The notes beneath the pieces are model-generated. The model saw only the letters and a list, made by a program, of their open reading frames with translations. It did not search any database and was not told the origin of the DNA. This document shows positions 1 to 6,916 of a stretch of DNA of 12,041 nucleotides, piece after piece. The stretch is taken from NCBI GenBank assembly GCA_023662705.1, contig JAMPIM010000048.1, forward strand, positions 1 through 12,041. The letters run 5' to 3'. Every line of letters begins with the position of its first letter. The stretch's first letter is position 1. The position numbers and the translations under genes are program-made. Source of the stretch: Candidatus Gastranaerophilales bacterium. Its GTDB lineage: Bacteria > Cyanobacteriota > Vampirovibrionia > Gastranaerophilales > Gastranaerophilaceae.

Positions 1-560
1 TATTTAAGATTGTTGTTCCACATAATATCAAATACGGATTCTTTGTTTTGAATGTACATTGCGATACGTTCCAAACCGTAAGTGATTTCTAATGCAACAG
101 GCTTAACTTCCAATCCGCCAACCTGTTGGAAATATGTGAACTGAGTAATTTCCATACCATCAAGCCAAACTTCCCAGCCTACACCGGCAGCACCAAGAGT
201 TGGAGATTCCCAGTTGTCTTCAACAAATCTTACATCGTGTTTTGATAAATCTATTCCCATAGCTTCCAAGCTCTTCAAGTATAATTCTTGAGCGTTATCA
301 GGAGATGGTTTAAGAATTACCTGATATTGAAAATAATGTCCCAGTCTGTTAGGGTTTTCACCATAACGTGCATCGGTCGGACGTCTGCAAGGTTCTACCA
401 TTGCAGTAGACCATGGTTCAGGGCCTAATGCTCTTAAGAAGGTTGCAGGGTTCATTGTAGAAGCACCTTTTTCAATATCATACGGCTGTTGAATAATACA
501 TCCGTAATCAGACCAAAATCTTGATAAGTTTAAAATTAAATCTTGAAAGTTTAAAGCCAT
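1..560 (-). CDS. glyQ: Glycine--tRNA ligase alpha subunit, partial (C-terminal part off the window)
   Basis: This is the alpha (catalytic) subunit of the bacterial alpha2beta2 glycyl-tRNA synthetase, a cytoplasmic class II enzyme that charges tRNA-Gly with glycine; the beta subunit GlyS would be needed as partner. My own translation of the minus strand from ATG at 558-560 gives 186 codons before the window edge, of the roughly 290-300 usual for the family. The N-terminus MALNFQDLILNLSRFWSDYG and the following stretches GCIIQQPYDIEKGASTMNPATF..., LGPEPWSTAMVEPCRRPTD, RYGENPNRLGHYFQYQVILK and DNWESPTLGAAGVGWEVWLD are hallmark GlyQ sequence, including the class II motif 2-like arginine region. 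No stop or frameshift occurs in the visible part. The start is supported by this conserved N-terminus, with a weak GGAA about 8 nt upstream. The gene is transcribed divergently from the EF-hand gene. The missing 3' part should lie directly to the left, possibly followed by glyS. Confidence 0.96.
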   Translation of the reverse strand, partial: MALNFQDLILNLSRFWSDYGCIIQQPYDIEKGASTMNPATFLRALGPEPWSTAMVEPCRRPTDARYGENPNRLGHYFQYQVILKPSPDNAQELYLKSLEAMGIDLSKHDVRFVEDNWESPTLGAAGVGWEVWLDGMEITQFTYFQQVGGLEVKPVALEITYGLERIAMYIQNKESVFDIMWNNNLK

Positions 561-597
561 TTCTATTCCATTCTATTGTAAATTTTACACTTTAAAA

Positions 598-626
598 ATT
601 ATACATAGAAAAGGGGTAAATTAAAA
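598..626 (-). promoter_or_regulatory. Candidate sigma70-type promoter of glyQ
   Basis: On the minus strand a perfect -10 hexamer TATAAT (plus 598-603) sits about 38 nt upstream of the glyQ start. A weak -35 TTTTAA (plus 621-626) lies 17 bp further upstream. The expected transcription start near 591 would leave a leader of about 30 nt. There is no room for a T-box riboswitch in such a leader. The -35 match is poor, so the call rests mostly on the -10 box and its position. Confidence 0.5.
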
Positions 627-670
627 GACTTTTTGAAAAATGTTAACAATTGTAAATAAAAAATTAGGCA

Positions 671-706
671 TTGAAATGGGTTCTTAAATAAATACTATTA
701 TATAAT
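671..706 (+). promoter_or_regulatory. Candidate promoter of the EF-hand protein gene
   Basis: TTGAAA at 671-676 is a good -35 match. It is followed after 16 bp by TACTAT (693-698), or after 19 bp by TATTAT (696-701). A consensus TATAAT at 701-706 is also present but lies 24 bp from TTGAAA and would need another -35. All these -10 candidates fall inside the 18-bp palindrome at 693-710, so a protein bound there would compete with RNA polymerase. The transcript would have a short leader of about 20-30 nt before ATG 735. Confidence 0.45.
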
Positions 707-710
707 AGTA
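693..710. repeat. Perfect 18-bp palindrome, possible operator
   Basis: The sequence TACTATTATATAATAGTA is identical to its own reverse complement, with two 9-bp arms and no spacer. It lies 24 bp upstream of the EF-hand gene start and covers the candidate -10 boxes. Without a loop it is unlikely to act as an RNA hairpin; a binding site for a dimeric regulator is more plausible. AT-rich DNA makes short palindromes easier to find by chance, but 9 consecutive matching pairs including G/C positions is notable. Confidence 0.6.
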
Positions 711-734
711 AGATTATAAGATGAGACGAGCTTA

Positions 735-1832
735 ATGGTTGTTAAAAACACACAACATTATATACATAATTCTCAAGCGTTTTTGGAAAACAACGCTATT
801 AAAGCTGCTAATAATCAGATGTGGGCACAATTTATTGAAAGCGGAGTATCTAATCTTACATCAATTTTCATGTGTAATGCTGCTAATGGTGTTAATGGCG
901 GTGGTTCAACAACAACTACTACTACAAAAACAGAAAAAACTATAAATGAAGCAGTAGTTCCAAGTGAAGAACCAAAAGAAACTGATGCATCACAAGTAGT
1001 TAAAGATATGATTGATGACTTCGATCAATTACCTAAAACTACACAAAATGCTTTAATTGAAAGATATAACAAACTTATTGACAAAAACGGTAAAGATTTT
1101 GATAAAGCATTAATCAAATTAAACCTGAATAATTATTTAAAAGGTATGAGTGCAAGAGGTATTGAACAAAAATTTGGGTTATCTGAAGAACTTTGTTCTG
1201 AAGAAATTGTTATTGATGGTGTTGACGAAGCTGTACAAAAAGGCGATACGGTAGCATATATTGAAGCATATAGAACTGCTGCAAAAGAATTTATTGCTCA
1301 ATATGATATAGATGGTGATGGTAAAATTAATTTATCAGAATTGGAAGGAAATTTGCCGTCATTAACTGATGAAGCAGACAAAAAGGAATTGGCAGCAGCC
1401 TTCTTGGCTACAATCAATCGTGATGCAGATGCTGAAAACTTAGATATGAATGAAGTAGCAGCATATTTGTTAAGCATGGCAAGAATAAATGATTACGACA
1501 ATGGTACAGAAATCGCTAAAACAGGTTCTTCAATTAATCAATCAGAATATGCTTCAACGCTTGGTGTAATAATGTCAAATACTAAGTCTGTGAGAGATTA
1601 TGAAGCAGCCATAAAAGACAGAATTGCTCCTATCCTTCTAAAAGCAGGTATATCAACCGCTGAATATTTACAACTTGATGACTTCTCAACTTTGACTGGC
1701 ATTGATGAAGACGAAAGATTTATATTACAAGAATTTAAAGATAATAATCTTCACAACCATGCATTGCGTGAAATTTTGGAAGAAAAATTAACGACAAATT
1801 ATAATGTTTTCGCTGCTAATTTATCCACTTAA
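735..1832 (+). CDS. Uncharacterised EF-hand (calcium-binding) protein, 365 aa
   Basis: I do not recognise a named family for the whole protein. Residues 191-202 (DIDGDGKINLSE) form a textbook EF-hand loop with Asp at positions 1, 3 and 5, Gly at 6, Ile at 8 and Glu at 12. Residues 230-240 (DADAENLDMNE) look like a degenerate second loop one residue short, and the two are separated by helical sequence as in a paired EF-hand. The N-terminal 50 residues are Asn/Ala-rich and contain no hydrophobic signal peptide. A flexible linker with GGGS and six Thr (59-64, codons ACA/ACT at 909-926) then leads to a charged, mostly helical remainder. The protein could be cytoplasmic or exported by a signal-peptide-independent route; neither is shown. 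The start ATG 735 has only a weak upstream GAG (728-730). It overlaps the stop of a five-codon ORF, ATG AGA CGA GCT TAA (721-735). The 3' end overlaps the convergent AsmA-like gene by 17 nt. Confidence 0.8.
   Translation: MVVKNTQHYIHNSQAFLENNAIKAANNQMWAQFIESGVSNLTSIFMCNAANGVNGGGSTTTTTTKTEKTINEAVVPSEEPKETDASQVVKDMIDDFDQLPKTTQNALIERYNKLIDKNGKDFDKALIKLNLNNYLKGMSARGIEQKFGLSEELCSEEIVIDGVDEAVQKGDTVAYIEAYRTAAKEFIAQYDIDGDGKINLSELEGNLPSLTDEADKKELAAAFLATINRDADAENLDMNEVAAYLLSMARINDYDNGTEIAKTGSSINQSEYASTLGVIMSNTKSVRDYEAAIKDRIAPILLKAGISTAEYLQLDDFSTLTGIDEDERFILQEFKDNNLHNHALREILEEKLTTNYNVFAANLST
909..926 (+). repeat. Threonine-codon simple repeat (ACA/ACT x6)
   Basis: Six consecutive ACN codons encode Thr59-Thr64 in the linker of the EF-hand protein. 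The tract is in frame, and changes by whole repeat units would only lengthen or shorten the linker. It marks the boundary between the N-terminal segment and the EF-hand-bearing part. Confidence 0.7.
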
Positions 1833-4800
1833 AGCTTGTTACATAATCATCCCCGTTAATGTTGCCTTTAATCTCGGCGATGAATTTTCTGTAGGCTTTT
1901 TCTGATAATTCAATTCCCGGAATCTTGTTGATTCTTTCTAATACAAGACTGTCTTTTGATAAATCTACTCCCGGAATTACGTTAAACAGTGTGTTTATAG
2001 ACATATTGCCGACAGGGCCGAGGAATGTTGAAATCTTTCTGGAAAGTAATCCTAAAACTTCCATTTCGGCTACGGAAGTTGAGAAATTGTAGTTCCCGCT
2101 GATGAACAAGCTCAAATCTTTACCTTTGGTTGTGATTTCAATATTTCTTGCAACGCCGTCTTTAATTCTTATTGAACCGTAAATGTCTTCAAAATCACCT
2201 GTTTTGAGCGGTGAAATTAAGTCAATTACGCTGTTGATTGAAAGACCTGTAATCCCTCCTTTAACAAGATTTCCTGCTTTTAGAAGATATTCCAAAGAAC
2301 CAAGTTTTGGCATTCTGCCCTGATTAACATTAAATATTGTATTTCCGTTTAGAGTCTGCATACAGTGTTCAAAATTAGAACCGTTGCAGGAAATGTTAAT
2401 TGAACCTGTTAAATCGCCGTATATCTGGTTATTTAAGTCAAACAATGCCCAGGTGATATCATTTGCATTAATCTTTTCTGCGGTAAGATTCAATGACGTA
2501 TCATTATTTCTGAGATTGTATTTATATTTACCGCCCAAATGCCCTTGCGCAATATTAAATACAAAATTGTTTATATCAAAAACTCCGTTTTCATAAAGAT
2601 TTGCAGTTGCTTCAAAATCAGTAGCTTTAATATTTCTTAATTGAATATTATCAGCTTTTAGTTTCATATTATTAAATACAATTGAGTTCAAATCAAAGTT
2701 TTCAAAGCTTTCAAGTGTTGAGGAGTTATCCACTTGTGAAATTTTGAGCTTGTTTACAACAGAGTTTAAGTCCAAATCCTTTGTATAAAGCGTTGCTTGT
2801 TCTATTTTATAAGGTTTTGTTAATTTGTTTTTTAATTTTCCTTCAAACAGAACCTCATTACCCATAACTTCGCCTTTAGAGGTTAATTCAACGGTTTTAT
2901 CTTTGAATACAAATACTATATTTTTCATAACTGTATCCAAGAATGGTATATTTGTTTCAAAGATATGGAAGTCTCCGAGTACATGCGGATTTGAAAGTTT
3001 TCCGTTTATTCGTAAGTCGGAAGTAAACTGTCCTTGTTTGATATTAGGTTTTCTGAAAATGATATTAAATATTCTTGCATCAGTCGGAGTACTGGTCTTA
3101 ATTTTTAAATCTTTGAACCCTAAATCCTCTTTAAGAATTTCTACTCCGCCTTTTGCTTTGAGCATATTCAGACGTGTTTGTTTTCCGCTTTGTGATTCAA
3201 TGAGTTTGTCGTAAGAGAAGTCTTTGATTTGGAAATTATTCTTGTTAACAACTTGAGAATCCATATAAAGAGTAATAGCGTTTTCTAAATCGCCTATAGT
3301 TGCACCAAAATGATAAATGCTTGAATCTTTCTTTAAATCAAGATTTGTTTTCAAATCGAAATTACTTGGAACACCTTTTAAACGTGCCCAGCATACAATA
3401 TCACCTTTTATTTTGATAGGATAAATCTGGTTTTTGTTTATGTATTTGTCAATAAATTCTTGCTGAGGTTTTGAGTTAATATAAATATTGAAATTTTGTT
3501 TATCAAAAATATCTCTGATTTCGCCATCTGCAAGAATAGGCATTTTATCGGCAAGTACATTGAGTTTGTTAAGTTTTAGAGTGTTGTTTCTTATTGAAAC
3601 AGTTCCGTTCATTACATGGATAGGCAGTTCAAGCGGTAAATATACAAATGATATTCCGCCAAGGTCGGTGTACATACTGATTTTGTTGTTAAAGAACTTG
3701 CAATTTAAGTCAACAGCACCTTTTTGGAATTCAAAGTCTTTCGTGTATTGTTTTAGATTTTTTGGAAGAATGTCGCTGATTAATATTTCGTTTAATAGAG
3801 TTAAATCAGGTGCTTTTAGTCTGATATTTCCGTTTAATTCGGCATCTTTGTCAAATGCGTTTTCAATTCTCAAATCTGATTCAATAATATTTTTAGGTTC
3901 ATTGAGGTAACCTCTCAGATTTTTGATATTGATTTTATTATTAGCCGCAATGATTTCACCTGAGTTGAATTTTAAAATGCTGTGAGGATTAGACTCTAAA
4001 ATTTTTGCATTCAAATTTAATTTATTATATTCGATATTATTAATGTCGCCTTTGTATTTTGCTGAAACGGAAATATAAGGCAGATATTGTTTTTCGCGTG
4101 TAAATTTATCTTCAATTAAGAAATTCGGATTCAGTTTCGGTATATTTAGTATTAAATCTCCAATATTGTTTTTTATTTTTGCTTTGATGTTTAATGGTGC
4201 TTCGCTGATTAAAGCTTTGATATCCGCATCTGCACTTGTGTTATCAAATTTTACGGTTCCGCTTGTGTTGTTAACCGTAATGTTTTGGAATGTAAAATCG
4301 TTATCTTTTATTGAAATTTCACCTTTTGCAAATGTGTTTTCGTTGAATTTCAAATCTTCTATATATTTAACTGCGCCGTAGACTTTTAAATTTAGATTTG
4401 TTAAACCTGAAATTTTATCGAGTTTAGGAAGCATTTTTTGTACATCAGGAACCATTGTTGATGATTGGATTGCTTTGTATAAAGCTTCTGTAGGCTGGTC
4501 TTTTGATTCAACATCAAAATCAAATTTGCCGTAAAGATTGCATGTACCGTTAACTTTGAAGTCTTTACCGTTTACGAATCCTTTTTTAGAAGTAAAAACT
4601 GCATCCTGATCATTGAAGTTCAAAACCGCATCTGCATTTTTAAGAATTAAATCAGGAATTTCTATAAAATTAACCGAGGCATTATTTACGTTTAGAGCTC
4701 CCCAGATATGAGGCGTTTTACGGTTGCCTTTTACAATGATATCTATGTTTCCTTTTCCGTAAATATCCATAATAGGCACAGGACCGATTACAAAATTGAG

Positions 4801-6156
4801 TATTTCGTGAAGCGGGTTTACAACAACTTCTGCGACATGCAAATCAACATTTTGTGTACTTTTGATTGTCATATCAGCATATTTTACATTATATAATTCT
4901 TGTGAACCTTTAACCCAAACTTTTTCAGCTCCGCCTGCGGGAACAAAAACATCAAATTGGGCATATTTGCCGGTTAGTTTTAGTTTAACCGTAGCGCCTT
5001 GAGTTGTGTTTGGAATCGGTTTTGTAAGGATTCCGTTATTAACAAAGATATCTCCGGTTACGTCAGGTTCAGGCAAACGGCCTTTTACTGAAAAATTAGC
5101 AATAGCGTCTCCGTAGAATTTATATTTTTTGAGTTTATAAACATCGATTTCTTCGACTTTAAATGCAGGTAATAAGTCAACAAAATCTTCTACTTTTGAT
5201 TTGTTGACTCTTATGTTCAAGTCTACGGTAGGCATTGCATTCCCAAAATAATTTTTGATTATGCCGTCCAGTGATGCGTGAATATTTTTTGATTCAATAT
5301 CAACATTTTCCAATGTAATGGATTGACGTTTGATATTGAAACGTGATTTTATATTCATTAATTCAGGCAGTTTAATAGTTTTTGCAGGGTCTTTCATTAT
5401 TGCAGAGCAATTTTTGAATTCTGTTACCAACTCACCCTTATTTGCGCTTACGTTAATAATTCCTTTGAGTTCGGTTAAATCATCCGGCAGATAATGCTTA
5501 AAATAAGCTTTTAACGGCGCAATATCAAGATTAGAGATATCTACTTCAAAAACGGATTTTTTAATATCATTGTTTTTGGGAATATAAAGATTGATATCTG
5601 CTTCGGATTTATTATTTTGAACTTCCAGTGTACTGGCTATGTTAAATTTAATGTATCTGTTTTTTTTCTGAAAAAGGAAATCTTCTCCATAATAAAGAAT
5701 CGGAGCATTAATATCTTTTTGAGAAAGTTCTGTGTGGAATTTGTTTATGCGTATCGAATCGAAAAGGATTCTTGTGTTTTCAAGTTTTTTAAAGAAATCT
5801 TTATCAAGCTCCATATTTTCTTTTAATGAAGTTTGAAATTCAATATTATCAGCAGCAATTGAGTTTATATGCAGTCTTCCGGAGAATAATGGAAGTAGTC
5901 TCAGCTTGATTTTGAAGTTGTCGATTTCAGCCTGAGTGTTATCGGTTTTGGATTTTAGGGTAATTTTGTCAGCCCCGAATTTTCCTATAGGAATCGGATA
6001 TAATCTTGTATAAGGATTATCTAATTTGATTTCGTAATTAGAATTATGTGAAAAATTTGTGCATAACACTTTTGCCGTATTTGTTATTGCAAACGGCAGA
6101 ATCCCCATCCAAAATATATAGAAACCTATTATTATAATAATGTATTTTTTTAGCAT
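1816..6156 (-). CDS. AsmA/TamB-like envelope protein, 1446 aa
   Basis: A very long protein with one N-terminal membrane segment (about residues 5-24, hydrophobic run YIIIIIGFYIFWMGILPFA). A periplasmic-type body follows, built of repeated beta-rich units with recurring patterns such as D-x-x-I/L-x-G and N-G-x-x-x-x-x-G-x-I. The stretch near 460-490 (IYGKGNIDIIVKG...) is typical of TamB/AsmA repeats. Residues about 1230-1380 match the AsmA-like C-terminal region: GDLTGSINISCNG, LNGNTIFNVNQGRMPKLG, and a later segment ending in FLGPVGNMS. Members such as AsmA, TamB and YhdP are thought to form long hydrophobic grooves that bridge inner and outer membranes and carry phospholipids; a role in outer-membrane lipid supply is therefore inferred, not shown. 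The family points to a diderm cell. There is no Shine-Dalgarno sequence before ATG 6156; the upstream stretch is almost purely A and T. The gene stands alone with its own leftward promoter and ends within the EF-hand gene. Assignment to TamB, YhdP or AsmA proper is uncertain. Confidence 0.85.
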   Translation of the reverse strand: MLKKYIIIIIGFYIFWMGILPFAITNTAKVLCTNFSHNSNYEIKLDNPYTRLYPIPIGKFGADKITLKSKTDNTQAEIDNFKIKLRLLPLFSGRLHINSIAADNIEFQTSLKENMELDKDFFKKLENTRILFDSIRINKFHTELSQKDINAPILYYGEDFLFQKKNRYIKFNIASTLEVQNNKSEADINLYIPKNNDIKKSVFEVDISNLDIAPLKAYFKHYLPDDLTELKGIINVSANKGELVTEFKNCSAIMKDPAKTIKLPELMNIKSRFNIKRQSITLENVDIESKNIHASLDGIIKNYFGNAMPTVDLNIRVNKSKVEDFVDLLPAFKVEEIDVYKLKKYKFYGDAIANFSVKGRLPEPDVTGDIFVNNGILTKPIPNTTQGATVKLKLTGKYAQFDVFVPAGGAEKVWVKGSQELYNVKYADMTIKSTQNVDLHVAEVVVNPLHEILNFVIGPVPIMDIYGKGNIDIIVKGNRKTPHIWGALNVNNASVNFIEIPDLILKNADAVLNFNDQDAVFTSKKGFVNGKDFKVNGTCNLYGKFDFDVESKDQPTEALYKAIQSSTMVPDVQKMLPKLDKISGLTNLNLKVYGAVKYIEDLKFNENTFAKGEISIKDNDFTFQNITVNNTSGTVKFDNTSADADIKALISEAPLNIKAKIKNNIGDLILNIPKLNPNFLIEDKFTREKQYLPYISVSAKYKGDINNIEYNKLNLNAKILESNPHSILKFNSGEIIAANNKINIKNLRGYLNEPKNIIESDLRIENAFDKDAELNGNIRLKAPDLTLLNEILISDILPKNLKQYTKDFEFQKGAVDLNCKFFNNKISMYTDLGGISFVYLPLELPIHVMNGTVSIRNNTLKLNKLNVLADKMPILADGEIRDIFDKQNFNIYINSKPQQEFIDKYINKNQIYPIKIKGDIVCWARLKGVPSNFDLKTNLDLKKDSSIYHFGATIGDLENAITLYMDSQVVNKNNFQIKDFSYDKLIESQSGKQTRLNMLKAKGGVEILKEDLGFKDLKIKTSTPTDARIFNIIFRKPNIKQGQFTSDLRINGKLSNPHVLGDFHIFETNIPFLDTVMKNIVFVFKDKTVELTSKGEVMGNEVLFEGKLKNKLTKPYKIEQATLYTKDLDLNSVVNKLKISQVDNSSTLESFENFDLNSIVFNNMKLKADNIQLRNIKATDFEATANLYENGVFDINNFVFNIAQGHLGGKYKYNLRNNDTSLNLTAEKINANDITWALFDLNNQIYGDLTGSINISCNGSNFEHCMQTLNGNTIFNVNQGRMPKLGSLEYLLKAGNLVKGGITGLSINSVIDLISPLKTGDFEDIYGSIRIKDGVARNIEITTKGKDLSLFISGNYNFSTSVAEMEVLGLLSRKISTFLGPVGNMSINTLFNVIPGVDLSKDSLVLERINKIPGIELSEKAYRKFIAEIKGNINGDDYVTSFKWIN

Positions 6157-6187
6157 TTTTAATAATTATATAATAATAATTAAAATA

Positions 6188-6215
6188 AATATACTAGCTG
6201 TTTTATACATTTCAA
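6188..6215 (-). promoter_or_regulatory. Candidate promoter of the AsmA-like gene
   Basis: On the minus strand TTGAAA (plus 6210-6215) is followed after 16 bp by TATATT (plus 6188-6193). Both are close to sigma70 consensus. A start near 6181 gives a leader of about 25 nt to ATG 6156. It lies in the 119-bp divergent gap shared with cdd. Confidence 0.55.
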
Positions 6216-6236
6216 AAAACTTAAAATAGGTTGATT

Positions 6237-6241
6237 GGAGG
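6237..6241 (+). promoter_or_regulatory. Orphan Shine-Dalgarno-like GGAGG upstream of cdd
   Basis: GGAGG lies 34 nt before the cdd start, too far to serve it directly. No ATG, GTG or TTG begins within 5-12 nt downstream, and the cdd frame is closed by TAA at 6249-6251. The cdd ATG itself has only AGGG at 6271-6274, one nucleotide away. The motif may be chance, or part of a structured leader or standby site for ribosomes. Confidence 0.25.
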
Positions 6242-6275
6242 ATTTATTTAAGTCGAAACATAGTAGTATTAGGGT

Positions 6276-6668
6276 ATGGACGTAAACTATAACGAACTGA
6301 TGAATGAAGCAAAGGAAGCTTCCAAAAATTCATACTCACCGTTTTCAAGATTTGCTGTTGGAGCGGCGGTTTTAGCATCAAGCGGAAAAATTTACCGCGG
6401 TTGTAATATCGAAAACTCTTCTTTCGGTCTAACCAATTGTGCTGAGCGTTGTGCAATATTCAAGGCTGTTTCTGAAGGTGAGCGCGAAATTCGTGCGGTT
6501 GCAATTTATTCGCCTAATGCTGATTCCTGCTATCCTTGCGGTGCTTGCAGGCAGGTTATGTATGAGTTTCAGGGAGATGACGAGGAACTTGAGGTTATTA
6601 CGGAAAACCTCGGGCAGCTTGATATTAATAAATTAAGCTATTTCCTTCCTTGCGGATTCAGAATTTAA
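6276..6668 (+). CDS. cdd: Cytidine deaminase, 130 aa
   Basis: Cytoplasmic pyrimidine-salvage enzyme that hydrolytically deaminates cytidine and deoxycytidine to uridine and deoxyuridine. The zinc site is complete: Cys55-Ala-Glu57 supplies one ligand and the catalytic glutamate, and PCGAC at 87-91 supplies Cys88 and Cys91. The three-cysteine ligand set and the length of 130 residues match the small homotetrameric class (as in Bacillus), not the longer dimeric Escherichia coli type. The substrate-binding stretches SYSPFSRFAVGAAV (19-32) and GCNIENSSFG (42-51) are also typical. The start at 6276 agrees with the usual N-terminal length of the family. The ribosome binding site is unusually poor. 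The gene leads a tight rightward cluster with only 6 nt to the next gene. In Firmicutes cdd usually follows dgkA in the equivalent cluster, whereas here it comes first. Confidence 0.95.
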   Translation: MDVNYNELMNEAKEASKNSYSPFSRFAVGAAVLASSGKIYRGCNIENSSFGLTNCAERCAIFKAVSEGEREIRAVAIYSPNADSCYPCGACRQVMYEFQGDDEELEVITENLGQLDINKLSYFLPCGFRI

Positions 6669-6674
6669 AGAGAT

Positions 6675-6866
6675 ATGTATATTTTTGAAGTTTTTATTAA
6701 ATGGCTTAATAAAAGGTCGTCGAAAGAAATACAGCCTGAAAAACCGAATTATACAGAGGTAGATGAGGCTTTAACCTGTGAACATAATTTTATGCCTGTT
6801 GACAGTACGGGTAATGTCCTTGCTTGTACAAAATGCGGGTTTGTTATGAAGAAAAACAGTGGATAA
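6675..6866 (+). CDS. Small putative zinc-ribbon-like protein, 63 aa
   Basis: I do not recognise a family name. The second half carries Cys35-Glu-His37 and, 16 residues after the histidine, Cys54-Thr-Lys-Cys57-Gly. This CxH...CxxCG arrangement is what a small one-zinc ribbon would look like, flanked by the hydrophobic positions FMPVDSTGNVLA. The first half is an amphipathic or hydrophobic start (MYIFEVFIKWL) followed by a charged, probably disordered linker. The gene starts 6 nt after the cdd stop with only AAGAG close to the ATG, so translation is probably coupled to cdd. It ends 50 nt before the pgpH start. Its position between a zinc enzyme and a membrane HD phosphohydrolase does not define a role. 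Alternatively it could be a spurious ORF, but the motif, the tight spacing and the cysteine/histidine placement argue that it is real. Confidence 0.65.
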   Translation: MYIFEVFIKWLNKRSSKEIQPEKPNYTEVDEALTCEHNFMPVDSTGNVLACTKCGFVMKKNSG

Positions 6867-6878
6867 AACAGTCTGTTT
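6866..6878. repeat. Short palindrome AAACAGTCTGTTT between the small ORF and pgpH
   Basis: Two 6-bp arms, AAACAG and CTGTTT, flank a single central T, starting at the last base of the small ORF's stop codon. Arms this close favour a protein-binding site over an RNA hairpin. There is no following T-run, so it is not an intrinsic terminator. It may be chance. Confidence 0.3.
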
Positions 6879-6916
6879 GGATTAATATATGTAAGAAAAC
6901 TATCGAGGTTAATATA

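Noticed and set aside
641..655. Overlapping short palindromes TGTTAACA and ACAATTGT as an operator
   Set aside because: Each is only 8 bp in AT-rich DNA and they are not clearly placed relative to a good promoter, so chance is the simpler explanation.
561..734. Possible T-box or other riboswitch before glyQ or the EF-hand gene
   Set aside because: The candidate promoters leave leaders of only about 20-35 nt, too short, and no T-box consensus is visible.
2825..3910. Plus-strand ORFs of 129 and 140 residues inside the AsmA-like gene
   Set aside because: They lie antisense to a continuous, family-recognisable coding sequence and show no domain, signal or start context of their own.
6244..6456. 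Minus-strand ORF of 70 residues over the cdd start
   Set aside because: It is a shadow of cdd, whose zinc-binding motifs are intact on the plus strand; the shadow translation shows nothing recognisable.
6824..6916. Extended N-terminus for PgpH starting at ATG 6824
   Set aside because: It would overlap most of the end of the small zinc-ribbon ORF, has no ribosome binding site, and adds residues before the natural membrane anchor. ATG 6917 has GAGG 8 nt upstream.
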